Source of the DNA: Flavobacteriaceae bacterium UBA7302
GTDB lineage: Bacteria; Bacteroidota; Bacteroidia; Flavobacteriales; Flavobacteriaceae
Assembly (NCBI GenBank): GCA_002471825.1
Contig: DKQS01000010.1
Span: 1 to 52,382, forward strand
Reading direction: 5' to 3'
Length of the DNA: 52,382 nucleotides
Shown here: piece after piece, positions 26,591-35,825 of the stretch
Numbering within the stretch: position 1 is the stretch's first letter
Layout: the number at the start of each line of letters is the position of its first letter
Notes under the pieces: model-generated
What the model was told of the DNA's origin: nothing
Database searches by the model: none
What the model saw: the letters and a program-made list of their open reading frames with translations, nothing else
Translations under genes and position numbers: made by a program

Positions 26591-29500
26591 ATGGAACAAA
26601 TTGCACCTTACAAACCAAAGCACAAAGTTCGAATTGTAACCGCTGCATCGCTATTTGATGGCCATGATGCTGCTATCAATATCATGAGAAGAATTATTCA
26701 ATCTACCGGTGTGGAAGTAATTCACTTAGGACATGACCGCAGTGTTGAAGAAGTAGTGAATTGCGCCATCCAAGAGGATGCCAATGCCATTGCTATGACT
26801 TCTTACCAAGGAGGGCATAATGAGTACTTCAAATACATGTATGATTTGTTGCAAGAAAGAGGTGCCGGTCACATCAAAATTTTTGGTGGCGGTGGTGGTG
26901 TGATTCTTCCAGAGGAAATCAAAGAGTTGATGGATTACGGAATCACTCGTATTTATTCTCCAGATGATGGACGGGAAATGGGACTCCAAGGAATGATCAA
27001 CGATTTGGTTGAAAAATCAGACTTTGCCATTGGGGATGTCTTGAATGGAGAGGTGGATCATTTATCTGAAAAAGAAACCAAAAGTATTGCAAGGGTGATT
27101 TCATCCGCAGAAAACTTTCCGGAGGTTGCTAAGGCATCCATGGAAATGATTCACAAGAAAAACGAAAGTTCTACGACTCCAGTTCTCGGAATAACAGGTA
27201 CAGGTGGAGCTGGAAAATCGAGCTTGGTGGATGAATTGGTGAGACGTTTTCTAATCGACTTTCCAGAAAAAACAATCGGATTAATCTCTGTAGATCCATC
27301 CAAAAGAAAAACTGGCGGTGCACTGTTAGGCGATCGAATTCGAATGAACGCCATTAACAATCCAAGAGTTTATATGCGCTCTTTAGCCACAAGACAATCG
27401 AACTTGGCCTTATCCAAATATGTCAATGAAGCGGTTGAGGTATTGAAAGCCGCCGAATTTGATTTGATCATTTTGGAGACTTCTGGAATTGGTCAATCAG
27501 ATACAGAAATTATTGAACATTCGGATACCTCTTTGTATGTAATGACTCCAGAATTTGGAGCAGCTACCCAGTTGGAAAAAATTGACATGCTTGATTTTGC
27601 CGATTTGGTAGCCATCAATAAGTTCGATAAAAGGGGAGCCTTAGATGCCTTGCGAGATGTGAAGAAACAATACATGCGCAATAACAATTTATGGGATGTT
27701 CATATGGATGACATGCCGGTATTTGGAACCATCGCTTCTCAATTCAATGATCCAGGGATGAATTCGCTATACAAAGCGATCATGGATAAGTTGGTCGAAA
27801 AAACTGGAGCTGATTTGAAATCGACCTTTGAAATTACCAAGGAGATGTCAGAGAAGATTTTTGTGATTCCGCCTGCACGAGTGCGTTACCTCTCTGAAAT
27901 TTCTGAAAATAACCGAGCTTACGATAAAAAGGTTGACGAGCAGGTTGTTATCGCTCAAAAATTATACGGAATCTTTAAAACCATTTGCTCGGTAGCCAAT
28001 GTACCATCGAGTGAAGTTGAGATGTCTCTATTGAGCAAGAATGGATTGTTGGAAGAAGAAATTCTGACTCAAGCTCAAAACGACAATGACAAAGAATTTT
28101 TAACGCTTTTGATCAAAGAATTTGATCGAGTTAAGATGAATTTAGATCCCTACAATTGGGAAATCATATTGAATTGGAAGGAAAAGGTTCAGAAATACAA
28201 AGACCCCATTTATTCTTTCAAGGTTCGAGATAAAGAAATTAAAATTGAAACCCATACCAAGTCCCTTTCACATTCCGATATTCCAAAAATCGCATTGCCA
28301 AAATACCAAGCTTGGGGCGACTTATTAAAATGGATATTGCAAGAGAATGTTCCAGGGGAATTTCCATATACATCAGGCCTATATCCGTTTAAAAGAACTG
28401 GGGAAGATCCGACCAGAATGTTTGCTGGAGAAGGAGGTCCTGAAAGAACCAACCGACGTTTTCACTATGTGAGTTTAGGAATGCCAGCGAAGCGTTTGTC
28501 CACGGCTTTTGATAGTGTAACCTTATACGGAAACGATCCAGGTCACAGACCAGATATCTACGGAAAAATTGGAAACGCTGGGGTTAGTATTTGCTGTTTG
28601 GACGATGCCAAGAAATTATACTCTGGATTCGATTTGAGTCATGCCATGACTTCCGTATCCATGACCATCAACGGTCCAGCTCCAATGTTGTTAGGATTTT
28701 TTATGAATGCTGCCATTGATCAGAACTGTGAAAAGTACATCAAGGAAAATGGATTGGAGGACAAAGTAGAAGAAAAGCTCAAAGAACTCTATGATGCTAA
28801 GGGAATTGAACGCCCTGCTTATCAAGGTGACTTACCTGAAGGAAACGACGGACTAGGGTTGTTGTTACTGGGTGTAACAGGTGATCAGGTATTACCATCC
28901 GATGTCTACAATCGCATCAAATCTGAAACCCTTGCTCAAGTGAGAGGAACAGTTCAGGCAGATATTCTGAAAGAAGATCAGGCACAAAACACTTGTATCT
29001 TCTCAACCGAATTTGCACTAAGATTGATGGGGGATGTTCAAGAATACTTTATTGATCAAAAAGTTCGAAACTTCTATTCGGTTTCGATTTCAGGATACCA
29101 CATTGCAGAGGCTGGAGCGAATCCAATTACTCAATTGGCCTTAACCTTGGCAAACGGATTTACTTATGTGGAATACTATTTGTCTAGAGGGATGGACATC
29201 AATAAATTCGGTCCGAATTTATCCTTCTTCTTCTCCAATGGAATTGACCCAGAATATGCCGTGATTGGACGTGTGGCCCGTAAGATTTGGGCTAAGGCTT
29301 TAAAGCACAAGTATGGAGCCAATCCACGAGCTCAAATGTTGAAATACCATATTCAAACTTCCGGTCGTTCCTTGCATGCCCAAGAAATTGACTTTAACGA
29401 TATCCGAACCACCTTACAAGCATTGTATGCTATTTATGACAACTGTAATTCGCTACACACCAATGCATATGATGAGGCGATTACAACTCCGACTGAAGAA

Positions 29501-30043
29501 TCAGTTCGAAGAGCAATGGCCATTCAGTTGATCATTAATAAAGAATTAGGATTAGCGAAAAACGAAAATCCAATTCAGGGTTCATTCATCATTGAAGAAT
29601 TGACTGATTTGGTAGAGGAAGCTGTATTGCAAGAGTTTGATCGAATTACAGAAAGAGGCGGTGTATTGGGCGCTATGGAAACCATGTACCAGCGTTCGAA
29701 GATTCAAGAAGAAAGTCTGTATTATGAAACTCTAAAACACACGGGAGAATTCCCTATAATTGGTGTGAATACCTTCTTAAGTTCGAAAGGGTCTCCAACC
29801 GTATTGCCTGCGGAGGTGATTCGCGCAACTGAGGAAGAAAAACAATATCAGATCAAAACCAAGGAAAATTTGAACAAGTCAAGAGCAGCCGAAGTAGCTT
29901 CCCAATTGGAAATCCTTCAAGAAGCGGCTATCCAGAACGAAAACTTGTTCGAAAAATTGATGGAAGCGACCAAAGTTTGTTCACTTGGACAAATCACTTC
30001 AGCCTTATTTGAAGTGGGTGGTCAGTACCGAAGAAATATGTAA
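26591..30043 (+). CDS. icmF: Fused B12-dependent acyl-CoA mutase with G-protein chaperone (IcmF)
   Basis: A 1150-residue fusion. Residues 1-140 are the cobalamin-binding domain with SLFDGHDAAINIMRRI (His25 is the expected lower ligand). Residues about 195-480 are a MeaB-type GTPase (P-loop GTGGAGKSS at 203-211, then SVDPSKRKTGGALLGDRIRM and AINKFDKRG). The rest is the TIM-barrel mutase (GLYPFKRTGEDPTRMFAGEG, SISGYHIAEAGANPITQLAL). This order is diagnostic of IcmF, which interconverts isobutyryl-CoA and n-butyryl-CoA and sometimes isovaleryl/pivalyl-CoA. The motifs differ from methylmalonyl-CoA mutase (TMY..R type). It probably serves valine or short-chain acyl degradation. It is divergent from hutU. 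Confidence 0.95.
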   Translation: MEQIAPYKPKHKVRIVTAASLFDGHDAAINIMRRIIQSTGVEVIHLGHDRSVEEVVNCAIQEDANAIAMTSYQGGHNEYFKYMYDLLQERGAGHIKIFGGGGGVILPEEIKELMDYGITRIYSPDDGREMGLQGMINDLVEKSDFAIGDVLNGEVDHLSEKETKSIARVISSAENFPEVAKASMEMIHKKNESSTTPVLGITGTGGAGKSSLVDELVRRFLIDFPEKTIGLISVDPSKRKTGGALLGDRIRMNAINNPRVYMRSLATRQSNLALSKYVNEAVEVLKAAEFDLIILETSGIGQSDTEIIEHSDTSLYVMTPEFGAATQLEKIDMLDFADLVAINKFDKRGALDALRDVKKQYMRNNNLWDVHMDDMPVFGTIASQFNDPGMNSLYKAIMDKLVEKTGADLKSTFEITKEMSEKIFVIPPARVRYLSEISENNRAYDKKVDEQVVIAQKLYGIFKTICSVANVPSSEVEMSLLSKNGLLEEEILTQAQNDNDKEFLTLLIKEFDRVKMNLDPYNWEIILNWKEKVQKYKDPIYSFKVRDKEIKIETHTKSLSHSDIPKIALPKYQAWGDLLKWILQENVPGEFPYTSGLYPFKRTGEDPTRMFAGEGGPERTNRRFHYVSLGMPAKRLSTAFDSVTLYGNDPGHRPDIYGKIGNAGVSICCLDDAKKLYSGFDLSHAMTSVSMTINGPAPMLLGFFMNAAIDQNCEKYIKENGLEDKVEEKLKELYDAKGIERPAYQGDLPEGNDGLGLLLLGVTGDQVLPSDVYNRIKSETLAQVRGTVQADILKEDQAQNTCIFSTEFALRLMGDVQEYFIDQKVRNFYSVSISGYHIAEAGANPITQLALTLANGFTYVEYYLSRGMDINKFGPNLSFFFSNGIDPEYAVIGRVARKIWAKALKHKYGANPRAQMLKYHIQTSGRSLHAQEIDFNDIRTTLQALYAIYDNCNSLHTNAYDEAITTPTEESVRRAMAIQLIINKELGLAKNENPIQGSFIIEELTDLVEEAVLQEFDRITERGGVLGAMETMYQRSKIQEESLYYETLKHTGEFPIIGVNTFLSSKGSPTVLPAEVIRATEEEKQYQIKTKENLNKSRAAEVASQLEILQEAAIQNENLFEKLMEATKVCSLGQITSALFEVGGQYRRNM

Positions 30044-30062
30044 TTCAATTGTACATAGAAAC

Positions 30063-30091
30063 AAAAAAACGCCGCAGAATACGGCGTTTTT
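30063..30091. terminator. Bidirectional intrinsic terminator
   Basis: Stem ACGCCG/CGGCGT with a 7-base loop, A tract on the left and T tract on the right, between the icmF stop and the convergent DoxX-like gene. Confidence 0.85.
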
Positions 30092-30093
30092 CT

Positions 30094-31374
30094 TTATCTG
30101 TTATAAGGATATTCGTTAATCCAATTAAATCCACGATTGGTCAACAGGATTTTCGAAGTATCGTATTTATTAAGCTTTACCTGAATGGAATCATTCTTCC
30201 ATGTACCCTTAAATGTTAAGATACTATCATTCTTAGTAAAGGCAAGATTTAGCACATCTAGACTATCTCGAGTTGATGTCATTTTTACGGTACTCTTTAC
30301 ACTATCAATTTCATAGGTATACCATCGGGATTGTTCATTCATCCCACGAATAATCATGTATTTATCTAAATACCCTCGATCCATTATGAGTCTTTTCCAC
30401 CTTGTTTTATCAGTTAGTAGCGGCGGAATTGAATCATTGTTTTTAATATATGACTCCGTGTTATACACGCCATAAAAAAATGGTTTCGGGCCTTCATATC
30501 GCTGCTTGGAATACTCCAAGCTAGAATTCATGTAGATATAGATAGCATATCCAATGAAGACAAACTTTAGTACTCTTCCGGCAATTCTCCAATTCCGATT
30601 TTGAAATAGTGGTTTGAGTTCATTACTTATAGCCAATGGCTTTCTAAAAACAAATAGATTCAATATTCGTTTGTAATCCAATGAAGCGATGAACAATGCC
30701 TTGATCATCAAATGAAATGAAAATAATTTCACGGGAATGTCATAACTCATATTCATCATAAACACATTGAACATTACCGCAAAAACGACCAAGGCTCCAA
30801 TGGTCCTGGTTCTTCTGTAAAACAACAACAAGCCACCGATAACCTCTGCAAAGCCAGAAAACATGGTATATGTTTTTGAAGCCCCCATAAAGGTCCAGGC
30901 AATTCCCATAGGAGAAGATTCTCCGTAGGTTCGGAACAGCTGTAAAAATGATGGTTCCGAAAATTGAAGGTAGAAGACCTTAGAAAATCCATAAGACAAC
31001 ATATAACCAGCCACGTAGTAGCTAACATAAACTCTGAAAAAACGAAGTAACCAGTCATAATTAGTCCTTTTTCTATCTATCAAAGACCAAATGATAGTTC
31101 CAATAATCGCAAGGATAAAAAATACCAAAACCTCAAAGTAGTTATAGGTGGTATCTCCACTTCCATTCGGAAAGACGGTGATTATGATATCAAAAAACGT
31201 TTTGGCAACCCAAACCGGCAGGGATTGAATATTGTATCGAATTCCGGTGACCAAGGATGTTGAATACGGTAAAAACGAGATGAAAAAGGTTGAAATATGA
31301 AGGGCGAAATAAAGGAAGATAAATCGAAAACCTATCTTCTGATACCCATTCCAAGTAGCACTTTCTGTAGTCAT
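30094..31374 (-). CDS. DoxX-like integral membrane protein
   Basis: A 426-residue membrane protein, about 7-8 hydrophobic segments in the first 290 residues (for example FEVLVFFILAIIGTIIWSLI, GFAEVIGGLLLFY, ALVVFAVMFNVFMMNM). A soluble C-terminal domain (about 300-426) with beta-strand repeats follows (FTKNDSILTFKGTWKNDSI). The central part resembles DoxX-family proteins common in Bacteroidota. Function is not known; no catalytic motif is seen. It runs minus-strand and ends at the bidirectional terminator. Confidence 0.75.
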   Translation of the reverse strand: MTTESATWNGYQKIGFRFIFLYFALHISTFFISFLPYSTSLVTGIRYNIQSLPVWVAKTFFDIIITVFPNGSGDTTYNYFEVLVFFILAIIGTIIWSLIDRKRTNYDWLLRFFRVYVSYYVAGYMLSYGFSKVFYLQFSEPSFLQLFRTYGESSPMGIAWTFMGASKTYTMFSGFAEVIGGLLLFYRRTRTIGALVVFAVMFNVFMMNMSYDIPVKLFSFHLMIKALFIASLDYKRILNLFVFRKPLAISNELKPLFQNRNWRIAGRVLKFVFIGYAIYIYMNSSLEYSKQRYEGPKPFFYGVYNTESYIKNNDSIPPLLTDKTRWKRLIMDRGYLDKYMIIRGMNEQSRWYTYEIDSVKSTVKMTSTRDSLDVLNLAFTKNDSILTFKGTWKNDSIQVKLNKYDTSKILLTNRGFNWINEYPYNR

Positions 31375-31472
31375 AAGCAGTGTGTTTTTTTATTCGGATG
31401 AATATAGAACTTATGAACCATAAAAAAGCTTATAAATCGTTAAAAAACCTACTAGAAACTGTACAGAAAACA

Positions 31473-31503
31473 AAAAAGCCGAGCATTGCTGCTCGGCTTT
31501 TTA
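31473..31503 (-). terminator. Intrinsic terminator downstream of the six-helix membrane gene
   Basis: Perfect 13-bp stem AAAAAGCCGAGCA/TGCTCGGCTTTTT, loop TTGC, ending 26 bases from the stop at 31529 of the minus-strand gene. It is symmetrical, so it may also stop plus-strand transcripts. Confidence 0.87.
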
Positions 31504-31528
31504 TCAACCAAAACAATAAAATAATGGA

Positions 31529-32218
31529 CTATTTTGCTTCGACTGGAGTATTGATTCCAGATTTGAGCAAACTAACACCCATTGCTATTAACCAAACCAC
31601 TTTTACGTGGAAAATTGGTTTGTATACTTCAAAATTGTCAGGAATTGCAAGGATGATGCCCATGGCTGCCAATCCTAACAAGGCGGTAAACCAACCCAAC
31701 CATTTTGACATTAAATTCCATTTGATGAATCCGGCACCTAAAAGCACCAATCCAACTCCAGAGAAAATTCTTCCGAATCGGATGAAACAAGTTACGTACT
31801 GGTTAGTAAACAACACATCACTCATAAATGCTTCTACCTCAACCGGGGTCATACCTGCGGTTTTCCCTACGCCCCATGCTCCAAAATTGTAGTAGAAGGC
31901 ATTGGCAATTGCCAAAGCAAAAGTTCCTACAATCACCATTCCTATTCCTGGAAAGGTAACTACTCGATAGGGTTTTCCGGTCGTTAGGGTAGTCAAGGCA
32001 AACATGGCGATTCCCATAGTTACCCAACCAAAAATGTGAATTCGGTACATCCAAATCCAGTACCAAACATTTTTTCCTACTTCTTTAAAATCCTCGGCAA
32101 CAATATATTCACCGATGTGGTGGGTGGTTAAACCCCAACCTGCCCATAATAATAAGGCGGCCAAAATAAAGGCCCAACCTGTGAATTTGGTTTCAAAACC
32201 TTTTGTAACTTTAGTCAT
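31529..32218 (-). CDS. Six-helix membrane protein divergent from sulfite operon
   Basis: A 229-residue protein with six predicted transmembrane helices and no recognised domain. Histidines lie at or near membrane edges (THHIGEY, YRIHIFGW, IFHVKVVW), which could suit haem or metal binding, but no clear cytochrome pattern is seen. ATG 32218 (MTKVTKG) is preferred; an upstream in-frame start at 32254 adds twelve residues overlapping the regulatory repeats. It is divergently transcribed from the sulfite dehydrogenase gene, sharing a 128-base region with inverted repeats, so co-regulation is likely but unproven. Confidence 0.7.
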   Translation of the reverse strand: MTKVTKGFETKFTGWAFILAALLLWAGWGLTTHHIGEYIVAEDFKEVGKNVWYWIWMYRIHIFGWVTMGIAMFALTTLTTGKPYRVVTFPGIGMVIVGTFALAIANAFYYNFGAWGVGKTAGMTPVEVEAFMSDVLFTNQYVTCFIRFGRIFSGVGLVLLGAGFIKWNLMSKWLGWFTALLGLAAMGIILAIPDNFEVYKPIFHVKVVWLIAMGVSLLKSGINTPVEAK

Positions 32219-32254
32219 GTTAGTGTGTGATTTAATATTTTGTAATATTACCAC

Positions 32255-32286
32255 TTACCATAGACCTTATTGGTAACTTTTGTTAC
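32255..32286. promoter_or_regulatory. Inverted repeats in the divergent promoter region
   Basis: TTACCA (32255-32260) and TGGTAA (32271-32276) with 10 bases between, overlapping a second pair GTAAC/GTTAC (32273-32286). The 22-base dyad sits between the divergent membrane gene and the sulfite operon and looks like an operator for a dimeric regulator. Confidence 0.5.
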
Positions 32287-32346
32287 AGAGAAGTTTTAGA
32301 TCACATTGTAACTTGCTCGTTCTAAGGGCATCTAAAATCCATTCCA

Positions 32347-33567
32347 TTGAAAAGAAGATCATTTGTAAGAAAAACTGTACTCGGAACTTTTGCAGCGGCC
32401 TTGGGGACAGACATTGTTTTCGGCGCTAAAATGCTCGAAGGATATACACCTTTAGCCCTTCAAGAACCTGACCCTTTTAAACTTTTTAAGAAGGATAAGG
32501 AGATGATTGTTCTCAATGATAAACCATGGAATATTGAAGCCAAAGCTCATCTCTTAGACGACAAAATCACCCCGAACTCTGCGATGTTTGTGCGAAATAA
32601 CGGACGACTTCCTGAAGATATCGATCCAAATACATGGACCTTAACGATTGATGGTGAATCTGTAACCCAAAAGAAAACTTACACCCTAAAAGATTTAAAA
32701 ACCAAATTCAAACAACACACTTATCAGCTAACCCTTGAATGTGGTGGAAACGGAAGAAAAGAATTCGATCCGCCAGCCAAAGGAAATCAATGGAGTGTGG
32801 GCGCTGTGCATTGTGCCTCATGGACAGGGGTGCGATTGAAAGATATTTTAGAGGATGTTGGTATCAAAGGAGATGCCGTCTACATTGCTTATCACTCTGC
32901 GGACACACATTTAAGTGGCACTCCAGGAAAAGAACCTATTTCTAGAGGTTGCCCAATGAGTAAGGCCATGGAAGAAGAAACCTTATTGGCATTGCAAATG
33001 AATGGCAAGGACATTCCGCTTGCACATGGATATCCCTTGCGACTCGTTGCTGGAGGATGGCCTGCTTCCGTTTCTGGCAAATGGGTCAATCGTATCAGTA
33101 TTCGAAATAAGGTTCACGATGGGCCGAAAATGACTGGAACTGCCTATCGAGTTCCTTGCAAACCCGTTGCACCAGGAGAAAAGGTGAAAGATGAAGATAT
33201 GTGCATCATAGAATCCATGCCCGTAAAATCATTGATTACCTATCCCAAAACAGGGGCCATGATCAAAGAGGGTAAAAAACTATCAATAAGGGGTCATGCT
33301 TGGGCAGGCGACTTTGAAGTTGTAAAAATGGAATACTCGATTGACTTTGGCGCATCTTGGAAAGAATGTAGTCTTGAGAAACCTGCCAACCGATTGGCTT
33401 GGCAACACTTTAGTGCGGAAGTGGCGTTTCCTAAGAAAGGATATTATGAAGTGTGGGCAAGAGCTACTGACACCAATGGAATGTCACAACCAATGGTGGT
33501 TCCAGGTTGGAATCCCAAGGGATATTTGAACAATGCTTGTCATCGAATCGCTATAAAAGTATCATAG
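32347..33567 (+). CDS. sorA: Molybdopterin sulfite dehydrogenase, Tat-exported
   Basis: A 406-residue sulfite-oxidase-family enzyme oxidising sulfite to sulfate in the periplasm. The N terminus has a twin-arginine pattern (KRRSFVRK) and a hydrophobic stretch, indicating Tat export. The Moco domain has the cysteine Mo ligand Cys132 (LTLECGGNGRKEF), DTHLSGTPGKEPISRG, and GYPLRLVAGGWPASVSGKWV. The Mo-co dimerisation domain follows (about 280-406). The start is TTG 32347, because no ATG lies before residue 29 and the Tat signal would be lost. A cytochrome c gene starts 3 bases downstream, as in SorAB-type systems. SorA and SoxC are both possible names; the neighbouring cytochrome c favours SorA. 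Confidence 0.88.
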   Translation: MKRRSFVRKTVLGTFAAALGTDIVFGAKMLEGYTPLALQEPDPFKLFKKDKEMIVLNDKPWNIEAKAHLLDDKITPNSAMFVRNNGRLPEDIDPNTWTLTIDGESVTQKKTYTLKDLKTKFKQHTYQLTLECGGNGRKEFDPPAKGNQWSVGAVHCASWTGVRLKDILEDVGIKGDAVYIAYHSADTHLSGTPGKEPISRGCPMSKAMEEETLLALQMNGKDIPLAHGYPLRLVAGGWPASVSGKWVNRISIRNKVHDGPKMTGTAYRVPCKPVAPGEKVKDEDMCIIESMPVKSLITYPKTGAMIKEGKKLSIRGHAWAGDFEVVKMEYSIDFGASWKECSLEKPANRLAWQHFSAEVAFPKKGYYEVWARATDTNGMSQPMVVPGWNPKGYLNNACHRIAIKVS

Positions 33568-33570
33568 AAG

Positions 33571-34038
33571 TTGGACCAAAATAAAGAGTTTCAAGAGCGG
33601 ATAAAAAAAGCAGAGCAAACAGCTCATAGGGCGGCGTACGTGACCTTTTTTGCTGCCTTATTGCTACTCTTAACCATCTATTACCCGCAACTTGGATTGG
33701 GAGAAACCAAGCCCGAAGTGATTGCAGAGGTTGTCGAAGATGAAGATCGCATTGAAAATGGAATCCACCTAAGAACCGGATTGAAAGACGGGGAAGGATT
33801 AATGACGGTAGTGAACAATTGTACCAATTGTCACTCAGCCAAGCTAGTCACTCAAAACCGAATGACCGCTGAACGCTGGAATACCACCATCAAGTGGATG
33901 CAAGAAACACAAAGTCTTTGGGAGTTGGGTGAGGATCAGAAAATCATTGTCGATTATTTGGTGAAGAATTATCCTCCTCAGAAGAAAGGCAGACGATTGG
34001 CATTAACAAACATTGAATGGTATGAATTGGAAGATTAG
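33571..34038 (+). CDS. sorB: Membrane-anchored monohaem cytochrome c (SorB-like)
   Basis: A 155-residue protein with one N-terminal transmembrane anchor (about 23-37) and a haem c motif CTNCH (Cys84, Cys87, His88). The likely haem methionine lies near MQETQSLWELG or the RMTAERWN region. It starts at TTG 33571, 3 bases after sorA, and no ATG gives a plausible anchor. As the likely electron acceptor for the sulfite dehydrogenase it would pass electrons to a terminal oxidase. The C-terminal domain differs from typical SorB in size, so the name rests on context. Confidence 0.8.
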   Translation: MDQNKEFQERIKKAEQTAHRAAYVTFFAALLLLLTIYYPQLGLGETKPEVIAEVVEDEDRIENGIHLRTGLKDGEGLMTVVNNCTNCHSAKLVTQNRMTAERWNTTIKWMQETQSLWELGEDQKIIVDYLVKNYPPQKKGRRLALTNIEWYELED

Positions 34039-34954
34039 TAGCATAGTATTGTTGTTGCTGTTGACCTCTTGTCAGAAAAAGGAAGTAGTAACCGAGAACA
34101 AAAAAAGTAAGTACCTCATTACTTCCAATGAATTCATGAAACTGCATGGACAACAAAACGTGAAGATCATTGACTTTAGAAAGGATGAGATCTATCAAAA
34201 AGGGCATATTCCGGGAGCTGTTCAGCTTTGGAGAGACGATGTTCAGAACTCGAGTTTTCCCTATGTCGGAATGATGGCTTCCGTCACCCAAATAGAGGAA
34301 TTATTCAGCAATATGGGAATTTCAAATCAGGATCTATTGGTGGTGTATGACGATCGTGGATTGTGCGAAGCGGCCAGATTTTGGTGGATTTTACAGAATT
34401 ACAATTTTGATAATGTTCGCCTCTTAGAAGGCGGATTGGAAGGCTGGAAAGCGGCAAATGGTGCGGTCAGCACTCAAACACCAAATTTGGTGAAATCAAA
34501 TTTTTCATTTGAAGGCAACCCTCAAATGAAATACTATATTTCAAAAGATCAAGTAGCAGAAGCCATCAACAAAAATTATCTTTTGTTAGACACGCGATCC
34601 ATTGATGAATTTACTGGCATTCAGCACAAAAAAGGAGCCGCGAAAGCAGGGAGAATAAAAAACAGTGTTCATATGGACTGGGCGGAAGCCATTCATTATG
34701 ATACGGACAAATCAATTAAATCAATTGACGAATTGGAAAAAATATACAGTCGATTGAATGCAAAAAAGACCGATTCAATAATTTTGTATTGTCATAGTGG
34801 TGTGCGTTCGGCGCATACAACTTTTGTACTTTCACAATTGTTGGGTTATAAAAATGTATGGAATTATGATGGCTCTTGGACGGAATGGAGTCATTTTGAG
34901 GAATTACCTTATGAGAATGGAAGTTTAACTTTAACAACAATAAAAAATGAGTAA
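34022..34954 (+). CDS. Tandem rhodanese lipoprotein (sulfurtransferase)
   Basis: A 310-residue predicted lipoprotein, lipobox ending at Cys17 (LLLLLTSC). Two rhodanese domains: the first is inactive-type (YDDRGLCEAARFWW, no catalytic loop cysteine) and the second carries the active loop CHSGVRS with Cys257. This is the usual layout of thiosulfate or 3-mercaptopyruvate sulfurtransferases. Thiosulfate cleavage would release sulfite, the substrate of the upstream enzyme. ATG 34022 overlaps the end of sorB by 17 bases; a TTG at 34013 would add only three residues. Confidence 0.88.
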   Translation: MNWKISSIVLLLLLTSCQKKEVVTENKKSKYLITSNEFMKLHGQQNVKIIDFRKDEIYQKGHIPGAVQLWRDDVQNSSFPYVGMMASVTQIEELFSNMGISNQDLLVVYDDRGLCEAARFWWILQNYNFDNVRLLEGGLEGWKAANGAVSTQTPNLVKSNFSFEGNPQMKYYISKDQVAEAINKNYLLLDTRSIDEFTGIQHKKGAAKAGRIKNSVHMDWAEAIHYDTDKSIKSIDELEKIYSRLNAKKTDSIILYCHSGVRSAHTTFVLSQLLGYKNVWNYDGSWTEWSHFEELPYENGSLTLTTIKNE

Positions 34955-35822
34955 ATATTTAGATGCATTCGCAAATGCCTTTATGGGAACCTTGGATTGG
35001 ACGTGGAAATCTATCTTATTCGAAGTTCCGTGGTATAACAATTACTTTTACGGATTGATTGTGATTTCCCTGTTCGTTTGGGGATTGGAAATTGCCTTTC
35101 CTTGGAGAAAAAATCAGAAGATCTTTAGAAAAGATTTCTGGCTAGATGCTTTTTATATGTTCTTCAATTTCTTTGCCTTCGCCATTGTTATAAGTGGTGT
35201 TTATGAAATGTTAGGACTTTTATTTGGTGAGTTTAACATTACGGCAAAGAGTTTTGCGCTTATCAATATGTCAAGCTGGCCAATGTGGGCGCAGTTATTG
35301 GTTTTCTTTGTTATTCTAGATTTTGTACAGTGGTTCACACACGTATTATTACACCGTTACGAATTCTTATGGCAATTCCATAAGGTTCATCACAGCGTTA
35401 AGGAAATGGGCTTCGCTGCTCATTTAAGATACCACTGGATGGAAAATGTATTGTACAAGCCATTGAAGACTTTTGGGGTGATGCTGATTGGCGGATTTGA
35501 ACCTGAACAAGCCTATATTGTGCACTTCGTTACCATCGCGATTGGTCACTTAAACCACGCCAATATTAAATTGTCTTGGGGCGTATTCAAATACATATTA
35601 AACAATCCGGTGATGCACTTGTACCATCATGCCTACAATTTACCGGAAGGAAGATATGGCATGAACTATGGAATCAGCCTTAGCCTTTGGGATTACATTT
35701 TCAAAACCGACTATGTGCCAGAAGATAGTGGAACCATTGAAATCGGATTTAAAGGAGACGATAAATTCCCGCAAGACTTTGTTGGTCAAAACCTCTACGG
35801 ATTCGTCAAAAAGAGACAATAA
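34947..35822 (+). CDS. Sterol desaturase / fatty acid hydroxylase family membrane protein
   Basis: A 291-residue membrane enzyme of the fatty acid hydroxylase superfamily. The di-iron histidine clusters are HVLLHRYEF, HKVHHSVKE and HLYHHAYNLP, with four or so membrane helices. These enzymes hydroxylate or desaturate sterols, fatty acids or carotenoid-like lipids at the membrane. The ATG overlaps the rhodanese stop by 8 bases, so it belongs to the sulfite operon and is probably translationally coupled. The link between a lipid hydroxylase and sulfite oxidation is unclear and the substrate is unknown. Confidence 0.88.
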   Translation: MSKYLDAFANAFMGTLDWTWKSILFEVPWYNNYFYGLIVISLFVWGLEIAFPWRKNQKIFRKDFWLDAFYMFFNFFAFAIVISGVYEMLGLLFGEFNITAKSFALINMSSWPMWAQLLVFFVILDFVQWFTHVLLHRYEFLWQFHKVHHSVKEMGFAAHLRYHWMENVLYKPLKTFGVMLIGGFEPEQAYIVHFVTIAIGHLNHANIKLSWGVFKYILNNPVMHLYHHAYNLPEGRYGMNYGISLSLWDYIFKTDYVPEDSGTIEIGFKGDDKFPQDFVGQNLYGFVKKRQ

Positions 35823-35825
35823 AAG

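Noticed and set aside
31380..31892. 170-codon plus-strand frame over the six-helix membrane gene
   Set aside because: It lies antisense to a well-formed membrane protein, contains the terminator hairpin inside it, and its amino acid pattern matches no family. The minus-strand gene explains the region better.
34013..34021. TTG start adding three residues to the rhodanese lipoprotein
   Set aside because: ATG 34022 gives a better lipoprotein signal and agrees with the operon overlap.
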